From Agitococcus lubricus (GTDB lineage: Bacteria; Pseudomonadota; Gammaproteobacteria; Pseudomonadales; Moraxellaceae), in assembly GCF_003051055.1 (NCBI RefSeq), contig NZ_QAON01000004.1:1-64000 (forward strand): 64,000 nucleotides of DNA, read 5' to 3'. This document shows, piece after piece, positions 52,574 through 63,220 of the stretch (within the stretch, counting starts at the first letter, position 1; each line of letters begins with the position of its first letter). Under the pieces are notes generated by a model. The model was not told the origin of the DNA. It ran no database searches and worked only from the letters and a program-made list of their open reading frames with translations. The translations under genes and the position numbers were made by a program.

Positions 52574-53140
52574 TTAATATAGTAAAAAATCAATAATCGC
52601 GGGAATATGGTATTCAAAACTATCAAAGGCATGATTACCACCCTCCTCCACCAACATTGGGGAACGAGGATATTTTGCCAACGCTAATCTATAGTCTAAA
52701 GTCTCATCGGCTGTTTGTAATAGTACCCATAAGCGTTCAGGATACCTCAGCGCGTCAACTTCTATCGCTAATAATTCATCAACTTGAGCTTGGGTTAAAA
52801 CGTAGCCCTTACCTGTATGATAATTACGCTGCTCACCCAACAGTGACCTTAACAAATCATAGGCTTTAACCGCAGGATTAATTAACACAGCGTTGTTACC
52901 ATAGTGTTGATTCAGCCACGTGGCATAAAAGCCACCTAATGAACTGCCCAATAAACCCGCACTGGGATAACGCTGCACCAACGCTGTGAGTATATGTATC
53001 GCTTGTTTGGGATACGCATTCAGGTCGGGGCTAAAAAATTCTATATCTGGCCGATAGGTGGCTAACCATGTGCGTATAACAGTTGCTTTATGCGACAACG
53101 GCGAACTGTTAAAGCCATGAATATAGATGAGCGTTGACAT
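52574..53140 (-). CDS. yqiA: YqiA-type esterase (alpha/beta hydrolase)
   Basis: 188 residues from MSTLIYIHGFNSSPLSHK, the conserved start of the family; an eight-codon longer reading is not needed. The nucleophile elbow is GSSLGGFYATWL, and an acidic residue and a late His (GGNHAFDSFE) complete the triad. E. coli YqiA is an esterase of unclear biological substrate. It lies six bases before parE, the standard neighbourhood. Confidence 0.9.
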   Translation of the reverse strand: MSTLIYIHGFNSSPLSHKATVIRTWLATYRPDIEFFSPDLNAYPKQAIHILTALVQRYPSAGLLGSSLGGFYATWLNQHYGNNAVLINPAVKAYDLLRSLLGEQRNYHTGKGYVLTQAQVDELLAIEVDALRYPERLWVLLQTADETLDYRLALAKYPRSPMLVEEGGNHAFDSFEYHIPAIIDFLLY

Positions 53141-53242
53141 AAAAGGTCTAATCATGATGCGCAAATAGCGTATAAGACCTAATGCTAATGATTCATGTCA
53201 TCAGATGCAAGTCAACACCCTTATTTACGGAAGCGATGAGGC

Positions 53243-54052
53243 TTAATAGCCTTTGACTGTCCAATCAACAACAAATTTTACCCCCTCGACCCGAGACACC
53301 GCTGTTTCGATTTTGCCGTCAGCATATAAATCAAACCAACGGTAACCTGGTGCAATATCATCCACGGCAAAATCTGAACTAAGGGGCTTAAATTGTACGC
53401 ACGTTGACGGTGCAGATAATAAGCGGACATTTTGACGCATACGGTCAGATTCTTGATGCACATGCCCCCACACAATCGCTTTAATGTGGCTAAACTGGTC
53501 AATCACTTGCCAAAAGTCATTCGCATTTCTAACCACTTGGGTATCTAGCCATTTACAGCCCATGGGTACAGGGTGGTGATGCAAACACACCATGACATGA
53601 TAATCTTTACTTTGCTCAAGGGCTTGTTTTAAAAATTCTAACTCTTCGGGCTTGAATTTACCTGGCACTTCGTATTCAACACTGGAGTTGAGCATAATAA
53701 TGCACCAGTGTTCATATTGAATCACACAAGGGCTTAAATGGCTTTTATTGTTGCCCAGTATATTGAGTATTGGCTGTGTAATATCGTGATTACCCTGCAA
53801 CCAATAATTGGGGGTATTAAATTGCGCTAAATGCTGTTGAAAACGGGTATAGGCTTGCTCGGACGCATCTTGAGCAATATCCCCTGTGGCCAAAATGACA
53901 TCAATGTGTGACTGCTCGCGTTTTACTTTCTCCAAAACTAAACGCAAACTGTCTTCGGTATTTAATCCCAACAGACGACCTTCTGTATTAGCAAACAGAT
54001 GACTGTCGGAAACTTGCACTACACGGAGTGGCGGTTGTTTGTGTTTTTTCAA
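53243..54052 (-). CDS. cpdA: 3',5'-cyclic-AMP phosphodiesterase
   Basis: Class III metallophosphodiesterase that lowers cyclic AMP. 269 residues. The dimetal site is visible as SDSHLF, ATGDIAQDAS, LQGNHD, CLHHHPVPMG and VWGHVHQE. The frame opens with TTG (54050-54052), preceded by AGGGAT at workable spacing; the nearby ATG is out of frame. The gene sits between nudF and yqiA, as in E. coli. Confidence 0.93.
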   Translation of the reverse strand: MKKHKQPPLRVVQVSDSHLFANTEGRLLGLNTEDSLRLVLEKVKREQSHIDVILATGDIAQDASEQAYTRFQQHLAQFNTPNYWLQGNHDITQPILNILGNNKSHLSPCVIQYEHWCIIMLNSSVEYEVPGKFKPEELEFLKQALEQSKDYHVMVCLHHHPVPMGCKWLDTQVVRNANDFWQVIDQFSHIKAIVWGHVHQESDRMRQNVRLLSAPSTCVQFKPLSSDFAVDDIAPGYRWFDLYADGKIETAVSRVEGVKFVVDWTVKGY

Positions 54053-54124
54053 GATGCCATCCCTAAAGCGGACACTTATTGTTGTATTAAACGTAAGAAT
54101 ACAACTTTTTTCCAGCGACTCAAT

Positions 54125-54766
54125 CTACAAATCGGCAAAATTTTCTTTTTTTTGCCAACGTGTACGTAATTTGACCTCATTTAACAATAACCATTGAGCG
54201 GCAATGACCGTCGTGGCATTGATTAATCGTCCTTGTGTCAAATAGGCTTGCAATTGCGCTATCTCAACCACACAGGCACGAATATCTTCCCCTTCTTCGG
54301 GCAAACCATAAATCCCACCCGCTTGACTTAAATCCGCTTGGGCGACAAAGAGATGTAAACACTCGCTGCTACAACCTGGCGTTAAGTAAAAGCGCTGCAC
54401 AAACTCAAGATGCAGTAAACTAATACCTGCTTCCTCTTGCGCTTCTCTGCGTACAACTTGTTCTAAACTTTCCTGTTCTGCATCGACCAACCCCGCCACT
54501 ATTTCTAATAGCCAAGGATTGTCTTCGGCTAATGCCCCAACACGAAATTGCTCAATCAACAACACGGACGCTAAGACTGGGTCATAAATCAATACGCCCA
54601 CTGCTTGTGGTTTCACCATTAATTCACGTTGAATCACCGTCCCCATCTGCCCCGAAAATAAACGGTGTTTGAGGCGTAAAACATCAATACGGTTAAAGCC
54701 TTGAAATAAGGTTTTACGTTCGACGTGTTCAACATCGTGTGTTTGCTTAAATAGGGTTTGTTCCAT
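54125..54766 (-). CDS. nudF: ADP-ribose pyrophosphatase (Nudix)
   Basis: 213 residues. Hydrolyses ADP-ribose to AMP and ribose-5-phosphate. The Nudix helix RREAQEEAGI is intact; the spacer between the first Gly and Glu (GLVDAEQE) is one residue longer than the usual G-x5-E, a small oddity. The N-terminal part with QTHDVEHVERKTLFQGFNRID is typical of NudF. It lies directly upstream of cpdA (72 bp), which is the conserved order from tolC to parE. Confidence 0.92.
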   Translation of the reverse strand: MEQTLFKQTHDVEHVERKTLFQGFNRIDVLRLKHRLFSGQMGTVIQRELMVKPQAVGVLIYDPVLASVLLIEQFRVGALAEDNPWLLEIVAGLVDAEQESLEQVVRREAQEEAGISLLHLEFVQRFYLTPGCSSECLHLFVAQADLSQAGGIYGLPEEGEDIRACVVEIAQLQAYLTQGRLINATTVIAAQWLLLNEVKLRTRWQKKENFADL

Positions 54767-54897
54767 GTTATCTTAGCCTTTTTTCAATGCGTTACATCTC
54801 TATTAATAGTAGCCTGTATGCAGCGTAGCGAAATACAGGAAGCAACAACCCGTGTTACGTTTCACTTCACACGGGCTACTCATGTTTTATATTGGAG

Positions 54898-56796
<1,899 letters not shown>

Positions 56797-56937
56797 CTAT
56801 ACCCTTGTCCTCCATCAGATGCCACTAGGCAAGGAACTGGACAAGGCAAAGTGATGTAAATTTGTGTCTCGGATATTGCTTTAACGCGCATAAACCAATA
56901 CCCTCGACATACTTTCCATACTCATCGGTATGTTGCT

Positions 56938-58242
56938 ATGCGTTCATTCGTTTTACCCGCTTTGATGTTAACGGCATTTGCCGCACCCGCTTATGCTTTA
57001 GATTTAGCGCAGGCCTATGAGCTTGCTCTTAAAAATGACCCACAATGGTCTGCGACCACCAATCAATACCTTGCTGAAAATCAAAAAGAAAGTATCAGCC
57101 GTGGTGCGCTTTTACCCACCGTTGGATTCTCAGCCAGTCTCAATCGTAATAATATTTCGCCCGAATTGAGTGATAGTTTTGACTACACAGGCCAACAATA
57201 CGCCCTACAAGTACGTCAACCCCTGTATCGTGCTGATTTATGGAATGCTTACCAAAAGTCCAAATCATTGACGTCCGTTAATGAGGCTAACTATCAACAA
57301 AAACAACAAGAACAAGTGTTACGCGTCAGTGAAGCGTATTTTAATGTATTACGTGCACAAGAAACCCTAGCGGCTGCCAAAGCCGAAGAAGCGGCATTAA
57401 AACGCCAGCTCGAACAAGCACAAAAGCGTTTTGATGTGGGCTTAATTGCCAAAACCGATGTACTAGAAGCACAAGCGCAACTGGATGGCTCGACGGCGGG
57501 AAGAATCAGCCAAGAAGTGAATTTGTCTAGTGCTCGCGAGGCGCTCAGTGCCATTATTGGCAACGATAACAGTACGTTGAGCAGCTTACGCAGTGATTTT
57601 ATTGTGACCCCACCACAACCCAATAACCCCGATGATTGGGTGAAACTCGCACACGAAAAAAATCCCCAGCTCGCGGCAGCACGCTTTAATTACGCAGCAG
57701 CCGAAGATGTCATTCGCGAGCAACAAGCGGGTTATTTACCGACCGTAGACTTTGTCGGTAGTTTTGCAAAAGTGGATAATGGCAGTGATAATAGCCGTTC
57801 ATTTAACAATGCAGACCAAGTCACCGCAGGCATCGAATTACAATGGTCGCTTTATGCGGGTGGCCGCACACAAAATGCTATTAAACAAGCCCATTATGCT
57901 CGTGATGCGTCTAAAGACCAAATCAGTGCTATCGAACGGCAATTAACCACACTGGCACGTACATCCTTTTTAACAGCTTCTGCCGACAGTTATCGTGTCA
58001 CGGCACGTCAGCAAGCCATGAAATCTGCCGAAGCCGCTCTAGCCGCTACCAAAGCAGGTTATGATGTAGGAACACGGAATATTGTCGATGTGTTACTTGC
58101 CGAACGTAATGTCTATGCCGCAAAACGCGACTATGCAAACTCACGTTATGATTATGTGATTAATACGATTAAGTTGCGTGCATCTGCAGGTCAGCTCAGT
58201 GAAGTCGACATTAAAGAGCTAAATGGCTGGCTTGGTCAGTAA
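56938..58242 (+). CDS. tolC: TolC-family outer membrane efflux protein
   Basis: 434 residues. A signal peptide (MRSFVLPALMLTAFAAPAYA, cleavage before LD) precedes two OEP repeats: the first begins LDLAQAYELALKNDPQWSA, the second about residue 215 with DDWVKLAHEKNPQLAAARF. The helical barrel segments (RQLEQAQKRFDVGLIAKTDVLEAQ and AALAATKAGYDVGTRNIVDVLLAER) carry the family's repeated signature. It forms the trimeric exit duct for RND pumps and type I secretion. The conserved place next to the nudF-cpdA-parE block supports tolC rather than another OEP paralogue. Confidence 0.93.
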   Translation: MRSFVLPALMLTAFAAPAYALDLAQAYELALKNDPQWSATTNQYLAENQKESISRGALLPTVGFSASLNRNNISPELSDSFDYTGQQYALQVRQPLYRADLWNAYQKSKSLTSVNEANYQQKQQEQVLRVSEAYFNVLRAQETLAAAKAEEAALKRQLEQAQKRFDVGLIAKTDVLEAQAQLDGSTAGRISQEVNLSSAREALSAIIGNDNSTLSSLRSDFIVTPPQPNNPDDWVKLAHEKNPQLAAARFNYAAAEDVIREQQAGYLPTVDFVGSFAKVDNGSDNSRSFNNADQVTAGIELQWSLYAGGRTQNAIKQAHYARDASKDQISAIERQLTTLARTSFLTASADSYRVTARQQAMKSAEAALAATKAGYDVGTRNIVDVLLAERNVYAAKRDYANSRYDYVINTIKLRASAGQLSEVDIKELNGWLGQ

Positions 58243-58283
58243 GCCTGATGGACTGTGTGCGTACACAGCACACAGTCTGTTGA

Positions 58284-59243
58284 TTACTCGACGGCCTTCT
58301 GCTCAACCAATACCACATTTGCACCACTGATGGCATATTTACTCAGCCATTTTTGACCATCTAACTGACTATAAACAAAAAACTGATTGCCCACGACAGA
58401 TAGAGTGGTTTGCGCACTACGCGGACTGGTATTATCTGTTAAAACTGCCCCTTTGATACTCAACACAGGATAACGCTGACAATCTAGCTTATCCGTCGTA
58501 CATTGCATGACGTTCAACGACTGCTTCTGCTGATTGTCTGCATCTATCCATAACATGGTATTGTCATGCATGTTGGCTGCAACCAAAACATGAGTGATAT
58601 TATTCACTTGATTCGTGGTGGTAATATCCCCGTCAATAATTTTGACACGAATAAACTGACTGATTTTTTCTGCGTCTTTTTCGTTATATAAGAATAAATT
58701 AAGAAAGTAACTGCGACTGGTGATGGTCTGCACATTGGCGGCCAACACTTTACCATTCAAACCGTAATTTTTAGACAGCAAAGGGCTACCACCCGCATCA
58801 AAAGAAAAAAGCTGATAACCAGTTTGCTTGGGGGTGCTAAACCACAAAATTGCACCATCTACCGTAGGTAATACACCCTCTGCCTTCAAATTGGTGTTAA
58901 ATTGATATTGCGTGATAGGCGGCACATCGTTAGTCAATATGCTCACCTTCGCATCACTTTGTTGAATACGCAGAGGCTGTACCGTCAATAATTGGTCTTG
59001 CCCAAACAAAGGTGGCTGCGTTGCGCTATTCACACCCGTCCCTATGGTTTGACTGGCATCTAACAATAAGGTCGTGTCTAAGCTACCTCCCCCTCCTAAA
59101 TTAGGCGAGATATTGCCACCCGTCCCCCCTGTACTCACGCCTGCAACATCAGGTGTCGTACCACCACCGCCACAACCTGTCAGTTGTAAACCAAGGACAC
59201 ACCATAAAGATGCCACGAGATTGAATGGCTTAAACTTGGACAT
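58284..59243 (-). CDS. uncharacterised lipoprotein, third gene of the DUF1566 operon
   Basis: 319 residues from MSKFKPFNLV. The lipobox LTGC (cleavage before the Cys at about residue 24) is followed by a glycine-rich linker (GGGGTTPD...GGGGSLD). The rest is beta-rich (QYQFNTNLKAEGVLPTVDGAILWFS, GYQLFSFDAGGSPLL) and may form a propeller-like domain. I recognise no family. A longer frame upstream overlaps the preceding gene. It is 25 bp past the stop of the 59269 gene and on the same strand. Confidence 0.75.
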   Translation of the reverse strand: MSKFKPFNLVASLWCVLGLQLTGCGGGGTTPDVAGVSTGGTGGNISPNLGGGGSLDTTLLLDASQTIGTGVNSATQPPLFGQDQLLTVQPLRIQQSDAKVSILTNDVPPITQYQFNTNLKAEGVLPTVDGAILWFSTPKQTGYQLFSFDAGGSPLLSKNYGLNGKVLAANVQTITSRSYFLNLFLYNEKDAEKISQFIRVKIIDGDITTTNQVNNITHVLVAANMHDNTMLWIDADNQQKQSLNVMQCTTDKLDCQRYPVLSIKGAVLTDNTSPRSAQTTLSVVGNQFFVYSQLDGQKWLSKYAISGANVVLVEQKAVE

Positions 59244-59268
59244 AACGCATTTTTCTCCAGTGCCTAGC

Positions 59269-59817
59269 TTAGCGAGCCAACTCATCAGATACTTTAAGCA
59301 AGCGCACATGATATTTATCGCTTTTCAGTGACCCACTTGTCTCACCAGCCGAAGATTCTGGCAAAAATGGTGCTCCAAAAACCACACTCCAGCTATAGGT
59401 TGGCTCAAACTGAACAGGGGTTGACGTCCAATAAGGAAAGCTCGCGGTATTAGGAAATAACAAGCTGTTAATTGCTGGATTGATACAGGCTTTATTCACT
59501 AAAGAACGTAGCTCTTTAATATTAGGTAATTGGTAACCCCGCCCAAACTCGCTAGCGGCTTTTAGAGCCTCTTGCCAAGTATAGGTCAATGCTTCGCCTT
59601 CACAAGTTAAACCATTCCACGTTTGGCCTAAACTACAACGTTGCCAAATCAAACCTGTTTTTAGGTCTTTCACTTCTTGAGGATTAGCTTGTATTTGATA
59701 GCGACTATTAGGCGTATCACTGATGATATTGGCAAAACAAGCGGCAAATAGAGAGGGGCTATTTAAGAGTCCTATCATTAATGTGGCGATAGGGTACACA
59801 TGTCTACATTTATTCAT
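59269..59817 (-). CDS. secreted DUF1566 (Lcl-type) domain protein
   Basis: 182 residues with a signal peptide (MNKCRHVYPIATLMIGLLNSPSLFA, cleavage before AC). The DUF1566 pattern is present: VKDLKTGLIWQRC near 50-62, TYTWQEALKAA, YQLPNIKELRSLV, and a final YHVRLLKV. DUF1566 resembles the FGly-sulfatase/C-type lectin-like fold and is common in surface proteins. Four or more cysteines suggest disulfides. Its start overlaps the end of the upstream DUF1566 lipoprotein by eight bases. Confidence 0.8.
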   Translation of the reverse strand: MNKCRHVYPIATLMIGLLNSPSLFAACFANIISDTPNSRYQIQANPQEVKDLKTGLIWQRCSLGQTWNGLTCEGEALTYTWQEALKAASEFGRGYQLPNIKELRSLVNKACINPAINSLLFPNTASFPYWTSTPVQFEPTYSWSVVFGAPFLPESSAGETSGSLKSDKYHVRLLKVSDELAR

Positions 59818-60853
59818 GACCTGCTCGCACTAATCTAATATAGTTTTCGTTGGTACTGAATCGTTGATTTTTAGCAATACTTCTAACCAGACCAAATTCA
59901 AACATAACAACTACAGCAAACTGCCCCGAGCTACCCGTCGTTTCTGCTGTCCAATAGTTTGCACTTTGTGTGTTGGGAAAATAGTGTGTATCAATCGTTG
60001 GCGAAGACTGTCCGTAATGCACTAAACCCTGTAGTTGCTCAGCCGTCGGCAAACGCCAGTCTTTGTAGCCACACAAACCTTGTTGATTGATTGCTTGTAT
60101 ATACGTTAGCGTATTCTTATTGCCATTTTCTAAACCAAAATTACCACCATTTTGAGCGGTATCAGGATTATACCACGTATACGTATTGTCATAATCCTCT
60201 AAGCCGCCATCATTGGTTTTAGCCTCCCACAATAAGCCGGTGTGGTTATCCCGTACACAATGCCACACGGTGGCATTTGCGGCTAATGGCTTCCCTGATA
60301 TGTCGATTTTAGTAAAATCAAAGCCTGCAGCACCTGCACCCAATTTAGCCAATTGTCCTTGTTGTGCTTGATAATCACGACCTACATTCGCATCTTGTTG
60401 CCACGCCGACCATTCGCCTAAGCCAGAGCCTGCACATAAGCTAATAATATCCGTCTCTGTTTGACAATCAATCACGCCTGTATCATTTAAGGCATTTGTT
60501 GCTAGGCTATCCGCAATAAATGTTTGTTTCAGTAATAGTTTGCCTTGTGTATTTTTTACTTGAATACTGGGCACTTGTTGCGCTTGTGGCGTACAGGTGA
60601 GACGCAATACTGTTGCCGATTGTTGTGTGATTGCAACATCCGTACAGGCTACCGTCTCAATATTGACACTATTGGGCGACAACTTACTACCAATAATAGA
60701 CACCGTAACGGGCTGCCCAATAAACACCTTAGTCGGCACTTGTATGGCGCTTACTGAAGGGATAGTTGAGGGCGTGGCAGCGGTGGTATTATTTTCATTA
60801 CATGCCACCAGTAATAAGGCGCTTAGTCCTACAAGCAAGGTTATACGAGTCAT
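59810..60853 (-). CDS. DUF1566-domain lipoprotein with N-terminal IPT/TIG-like domain
   Basis: 347 residues from MTRITLLVGLSALLLVAC; the lipobox is LVAC. A small immunoglobulin-like domain (about 35-115, PTKVFIGQPVTVSIIGSKL) precedes a C-terminal DUF1566 domain (about 195-345) with DNHTGLLWEAKTNDGG, YKDWRLPTAEQLQGLV, NYWTAET and NYIRLVRAG. It heads a unit of three exported proteins on the minus strand (8-bp overlap with the next gene), which suggests a surface complex. Confidence 0.8.
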   Translation of the reverse strand: MTRITLLVGLSALLLVACNENNTTAATPSTIPSVSAIQVPTKVFIGQPVTVSIIGSKLSPNSVNIETVACTDVAITQQSATVLRLTCTPQAQQVPSIQVKNTQGKLLLKQTFIADSLATNALNDTGVIDCQTETDIISLCAGSGLGEWSAWQQDANVGRDYQAQQGQLAKLGAGAAGFDFTKIDISGKPLAANATVWHCVRDNHTGLLWEAKTNDGGLEDYDNTYTWYNPDTAQNGGNFGLENGNKNTLTYIQAINQQGLCGYKDWRLPTAEQLQGLVHYGQSSPTIDTHYFPNTQSANYWTAETTGSSGQFAVVVMFEFGLVRSIAKNQRFSTNENYIRLVRAGHE

Positions 60854-61092
60854 TATCAATCATCGCGCATCAAAAAATAAGCCGTATCTTAAAACGATTT
60901 AGACATTAACAATAGCTCAACAAAACGATTTATTTTCGATTTTTTTACAGCCAATCGACTCAAAATAGAGATTAAATGAGCCAAAAGGGATACTAACAAT
61001 CCCCCCCTAATACGTCGGCTAAGCGCAGTAGTCATCAGATTTTACGGCGCAACTGATAAACTCCATCTGCCGATAAAGCGGTCAAATCTTAC

Positions 61093-61938
61093 TCAATCTC
61101 GCGTGGGCGCAGGTGGGATGACGTCCACAGGCATGTTCTGTCGCTCAGCATAATTAAACATCGCGACAGTAAAACGTTGGTCTGCATTAGACTTAACTTT
61201 GTCTGCCTCACATAAGATGTCAGCAAAGGTGAGCATTTCTTGCATAAACGCTTGCCATTTTTTGCGTGAGTATTGCTCTAAAATAGCAATGGATTCTGGC
61301 GCTAAACCATCAGCAAATACTGCTTGGTCTAAAAATTTTTCTCGGCCTGCCGTTTCCAAATTATAAGTTGAGGCCGCTAAGTGGTCATTCAAAATACGCG
61401 CAAACAATTGATAGAGTTGCTCACTGGCTTGGTCTGGTAAAAAAGCCTTATGTTGCAAGCAAATCGTATCCTGAACCTCATCCCACTCAACCACTTTAAT
61501 ACGAATGAGTTCATTGAGAATTGAACGTGGATGTTTATCTTTAGAAACCGACAACACCAATTTTTCAAAACTCATGACCTCTGGGTTATCACTCATAAAG
61601 ACCAAAGCATCAGGATAAATATCTTGATTAGCCAACCATTTGCCAATCACTTCCGCAGGCACAGTACTACGAGTAATCGCTGCAATGGGTTGTTCTTCTA
61701 AAGCGGTACGTACCAGTTGTACATCGCGACGTTGTAAACCACTTAATAGACTAAGGGCAGAATCCGTTTTTTTGCTGCCCAATCGTTCTGCTTCTAATAG
61801 TGCTTGCTGTAGAAATACTTTTTTTAAGGCTTGGGCAAACTCAACATAGGTAATACCGTGACGAATTAACCATGCCACTAAACGTTGCATAATCGATAAG
61901 ACGGTATCTAATACTAATAAACTATGTTTAGCTTTCAT
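61093..61938 (-). CDS. DUF6502-like hypothetical protein
   Basis: 281 residues, soluble and mainly helical. The opening MQRLVAWLIRHGITYVEFAQALKKVFLQQA (about 17-46) followed by SALSLLSGLQRRDVQLVR looks like a winged-helix N-terminal part, as in the DUF6502 proteins I recall. The C-terminal half (IAILEQYSRKKWQAFMQEM) has no catalytic motif. A regulatory or DNA-binding role is inferred only from the fold impression. No operon partner. Confidence 0.65.
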   Translation of the reverse strand: MKAKHSLLVLDTVLSIMQRLVAWLIRHGITYVEFAQALKKVFLQQALLEAERLGSKKTDSALSLLSGLQRRDVQLVRTALEEQPIAAITRSTVPAEVIGKWLANQDIYPDALVFMSDNPEVMSFEKLVLSVSKDKHPRSILNELIRIKVVEWDEVQDTICLQHKAFLPDQASEQLYQLFARILNDHLAASTYNLETAGREKFLDQAVFADGLAPESIAILEQYSRKKWQAFMQEMLTFADILCEADKVKSNADQRFTVAMFNYAERQNMPVDVIPPAPTRD

Positions 61939-62271
61939 ATCGTTAGCCTAAATTTCATCTTTTTACGTAAATCACATCAGTCCTATCGTCGGTTTAGCCG
62001 CTTTCTATTCCTTACTTGTGTATTTTAACCCGTTAGCTAATAATAGTTTGATACTTTATAGGGTTTTTGCGCTTTTTTTCGCAAAATCCACACTAAAAAA
62101 TAATTAACCCATTAGATATGGATAAAAAACACTTTTAGACACTATAACACATTATTTAATACATATTTGATTTTCCGTAAAAATAAAAAGGGCGAACTTA
62201 TCAGGTTCGCCCTTTTTTATTGCCAACAGTATTTTTGCCGAATAACTATTGCACACCGAGAAAAAGTTTAT
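61939..62271. other. intergenic, 333 bp
   Basis: AT-rich. Holds a bidirectional terminator (62185-62217) and the promoter side of the DUF6502-like gene. No gene supported. Confidence 0.6.
62185..62217. terminator. bidirectional intrinsic terminator
   Basis: Arms AAAAAGGGCGAAC (62185-62197) and GTTCGCCCTTTTT (62205-62217) with a seven-base loop; A and T tracts on both sides. It serves the glycine-zipper gene (minus strand), which stops 54 bases away. Confidence 0.85.
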
Positions 62272-62646
62272 TTAGTGATGGTCATGGTGATGATGTTTGT
62301 GTTTTTTGTACCAACCTTTATGTTTACCATGCCCACGATGATGTTTAGCTTCTTTTACATAAACCACTTTTTGTACAACAACAGGTTGCGGCTGTTGGAC
62401 GACTACATGCTCTTTGACAACGGTGGTTTGTTTTTGGCCACTGGAGCCAATCGCTGCGCCCGTTGCCCCGCCAATCGCCGCGCCGATAATTGCACCATCT
62501 CGCCCATTCATGTCATGACCAATCGCTGCACCAATCGCCCCACCGACTGCACCGCCGACGACTGAACCTGAATCTGCGGCTAATATGGATGTAGATGTAA
62601 AAACACCTAATAATAGGCTAGTCGCTAAGATATGAGTTTTCATCAT
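62272..62646 (-). CDS. exported glycine-zipper protein with His-rich C-terminus
   Basis: About 124 residues from MMKTHIL (GAGG six bases upstream). A signal peptide (cleavage near ILAA/DSG) is followed by glycine-zipper repeats (VGGAVGGAIGAAIGHD, GAIIGAAIGGATGAAIG), which insert in or associate with membranes as in the YMGG/Rick_17kDa families. A Val/Gln-rich segment leads to a tail of about 25 residues with a dozen histidines (KHKHHHHDHH at the end). The tail could bind Ni, Zn or Cu; this is inference. Monocistronic. Confidence 0.75.
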   Translation of the reverse strand: MMKTHILATSLLLGVFTSTSILAADSGSVVGGAVGGAIGAAIGHDMNGRDGAIIGAAIGGATGAAIGSSGQKQTTVVKEHVVVQQPQPVVVQKVVYVKEAKHHRGHGKHKGWYKKHKHHHHDHH

Positions 62647-62898
62647 ATATTCCCTCATTACAACTCTCTGATAAATCACTGATACGCTAAAGAGAGTCTG
62701 TTTGGCTAGTTGATGAGTGAACTATAGTGAACCCCCTACATAAGTTATAGCAGTGTTTTACCCTAATGATGTAAGGGCAAGTAATAGAACTGCTCAATTC
62801 GTTACCAAACGCATGGACTGCGTAAGCCTTCTGTAACTTTTACAAACTTTTTATAACAACCGCCATGCGATATCTGCGACCTATACCCTATAGAAAAC

Positions 62899-63219
62899 CT
62901 ACTGACTGGCATGCACCCCTACCACGCCGACCACAATCAAACAGGTAAAAAATAGCTTGCTTACGCTATAAACTTCATTGAGCCACACAAAAGCAATCAC
63001 ATTTGACAAGGTTAAAATAGTGCCTGTGGTGACAGACGAGGCAAATCCCATGTCAAAATATTTAAGCACTTTCGACCATGTGACAAATGCGGCCGTATAT
63101 GAGGCTAATGCAAAAGCCAATAACCAGATTTTTTCTTGTTGGCTATGTAAACGCGCTAAAAAAGTCCCAAAGACATTAAAAAACACCGTGAGTGCGATAA
63201 AAATACTGCCTGCTGCCAT
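62899..63219 (-). CDS. small four-helix membrane protein (SMR/EamA-like)
   Basis: 106 residues with four hydrophobic helices and the small multidrug-resistance layout (FLARLHSQQEKIWLLAFALASYTAAFVTWSKVLKYFDMGFASSVTTGTILTLSNVIAFVWLNE). The conserved membrane Glu of true SMR pumps near residue 14 is absent from the first helix (SIFIALTVFFNVFGTF), so it may be a DMT relative with another role. It starts one base after the stop of the RND permease and is cotranscribed with it. Confidence 0.7.
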   Translation of the reverse strand: MAAGSIFIALTVFFNVFGTFLARLHSQQEKIWLLAFALASYTAAFVTWSKVLKYFDMGFASSVTTGTILTLSNVIAFVWLNEVYSVSKLFFTCLIVVGVVGVHASQ

Positions 63220-63220
63220 G

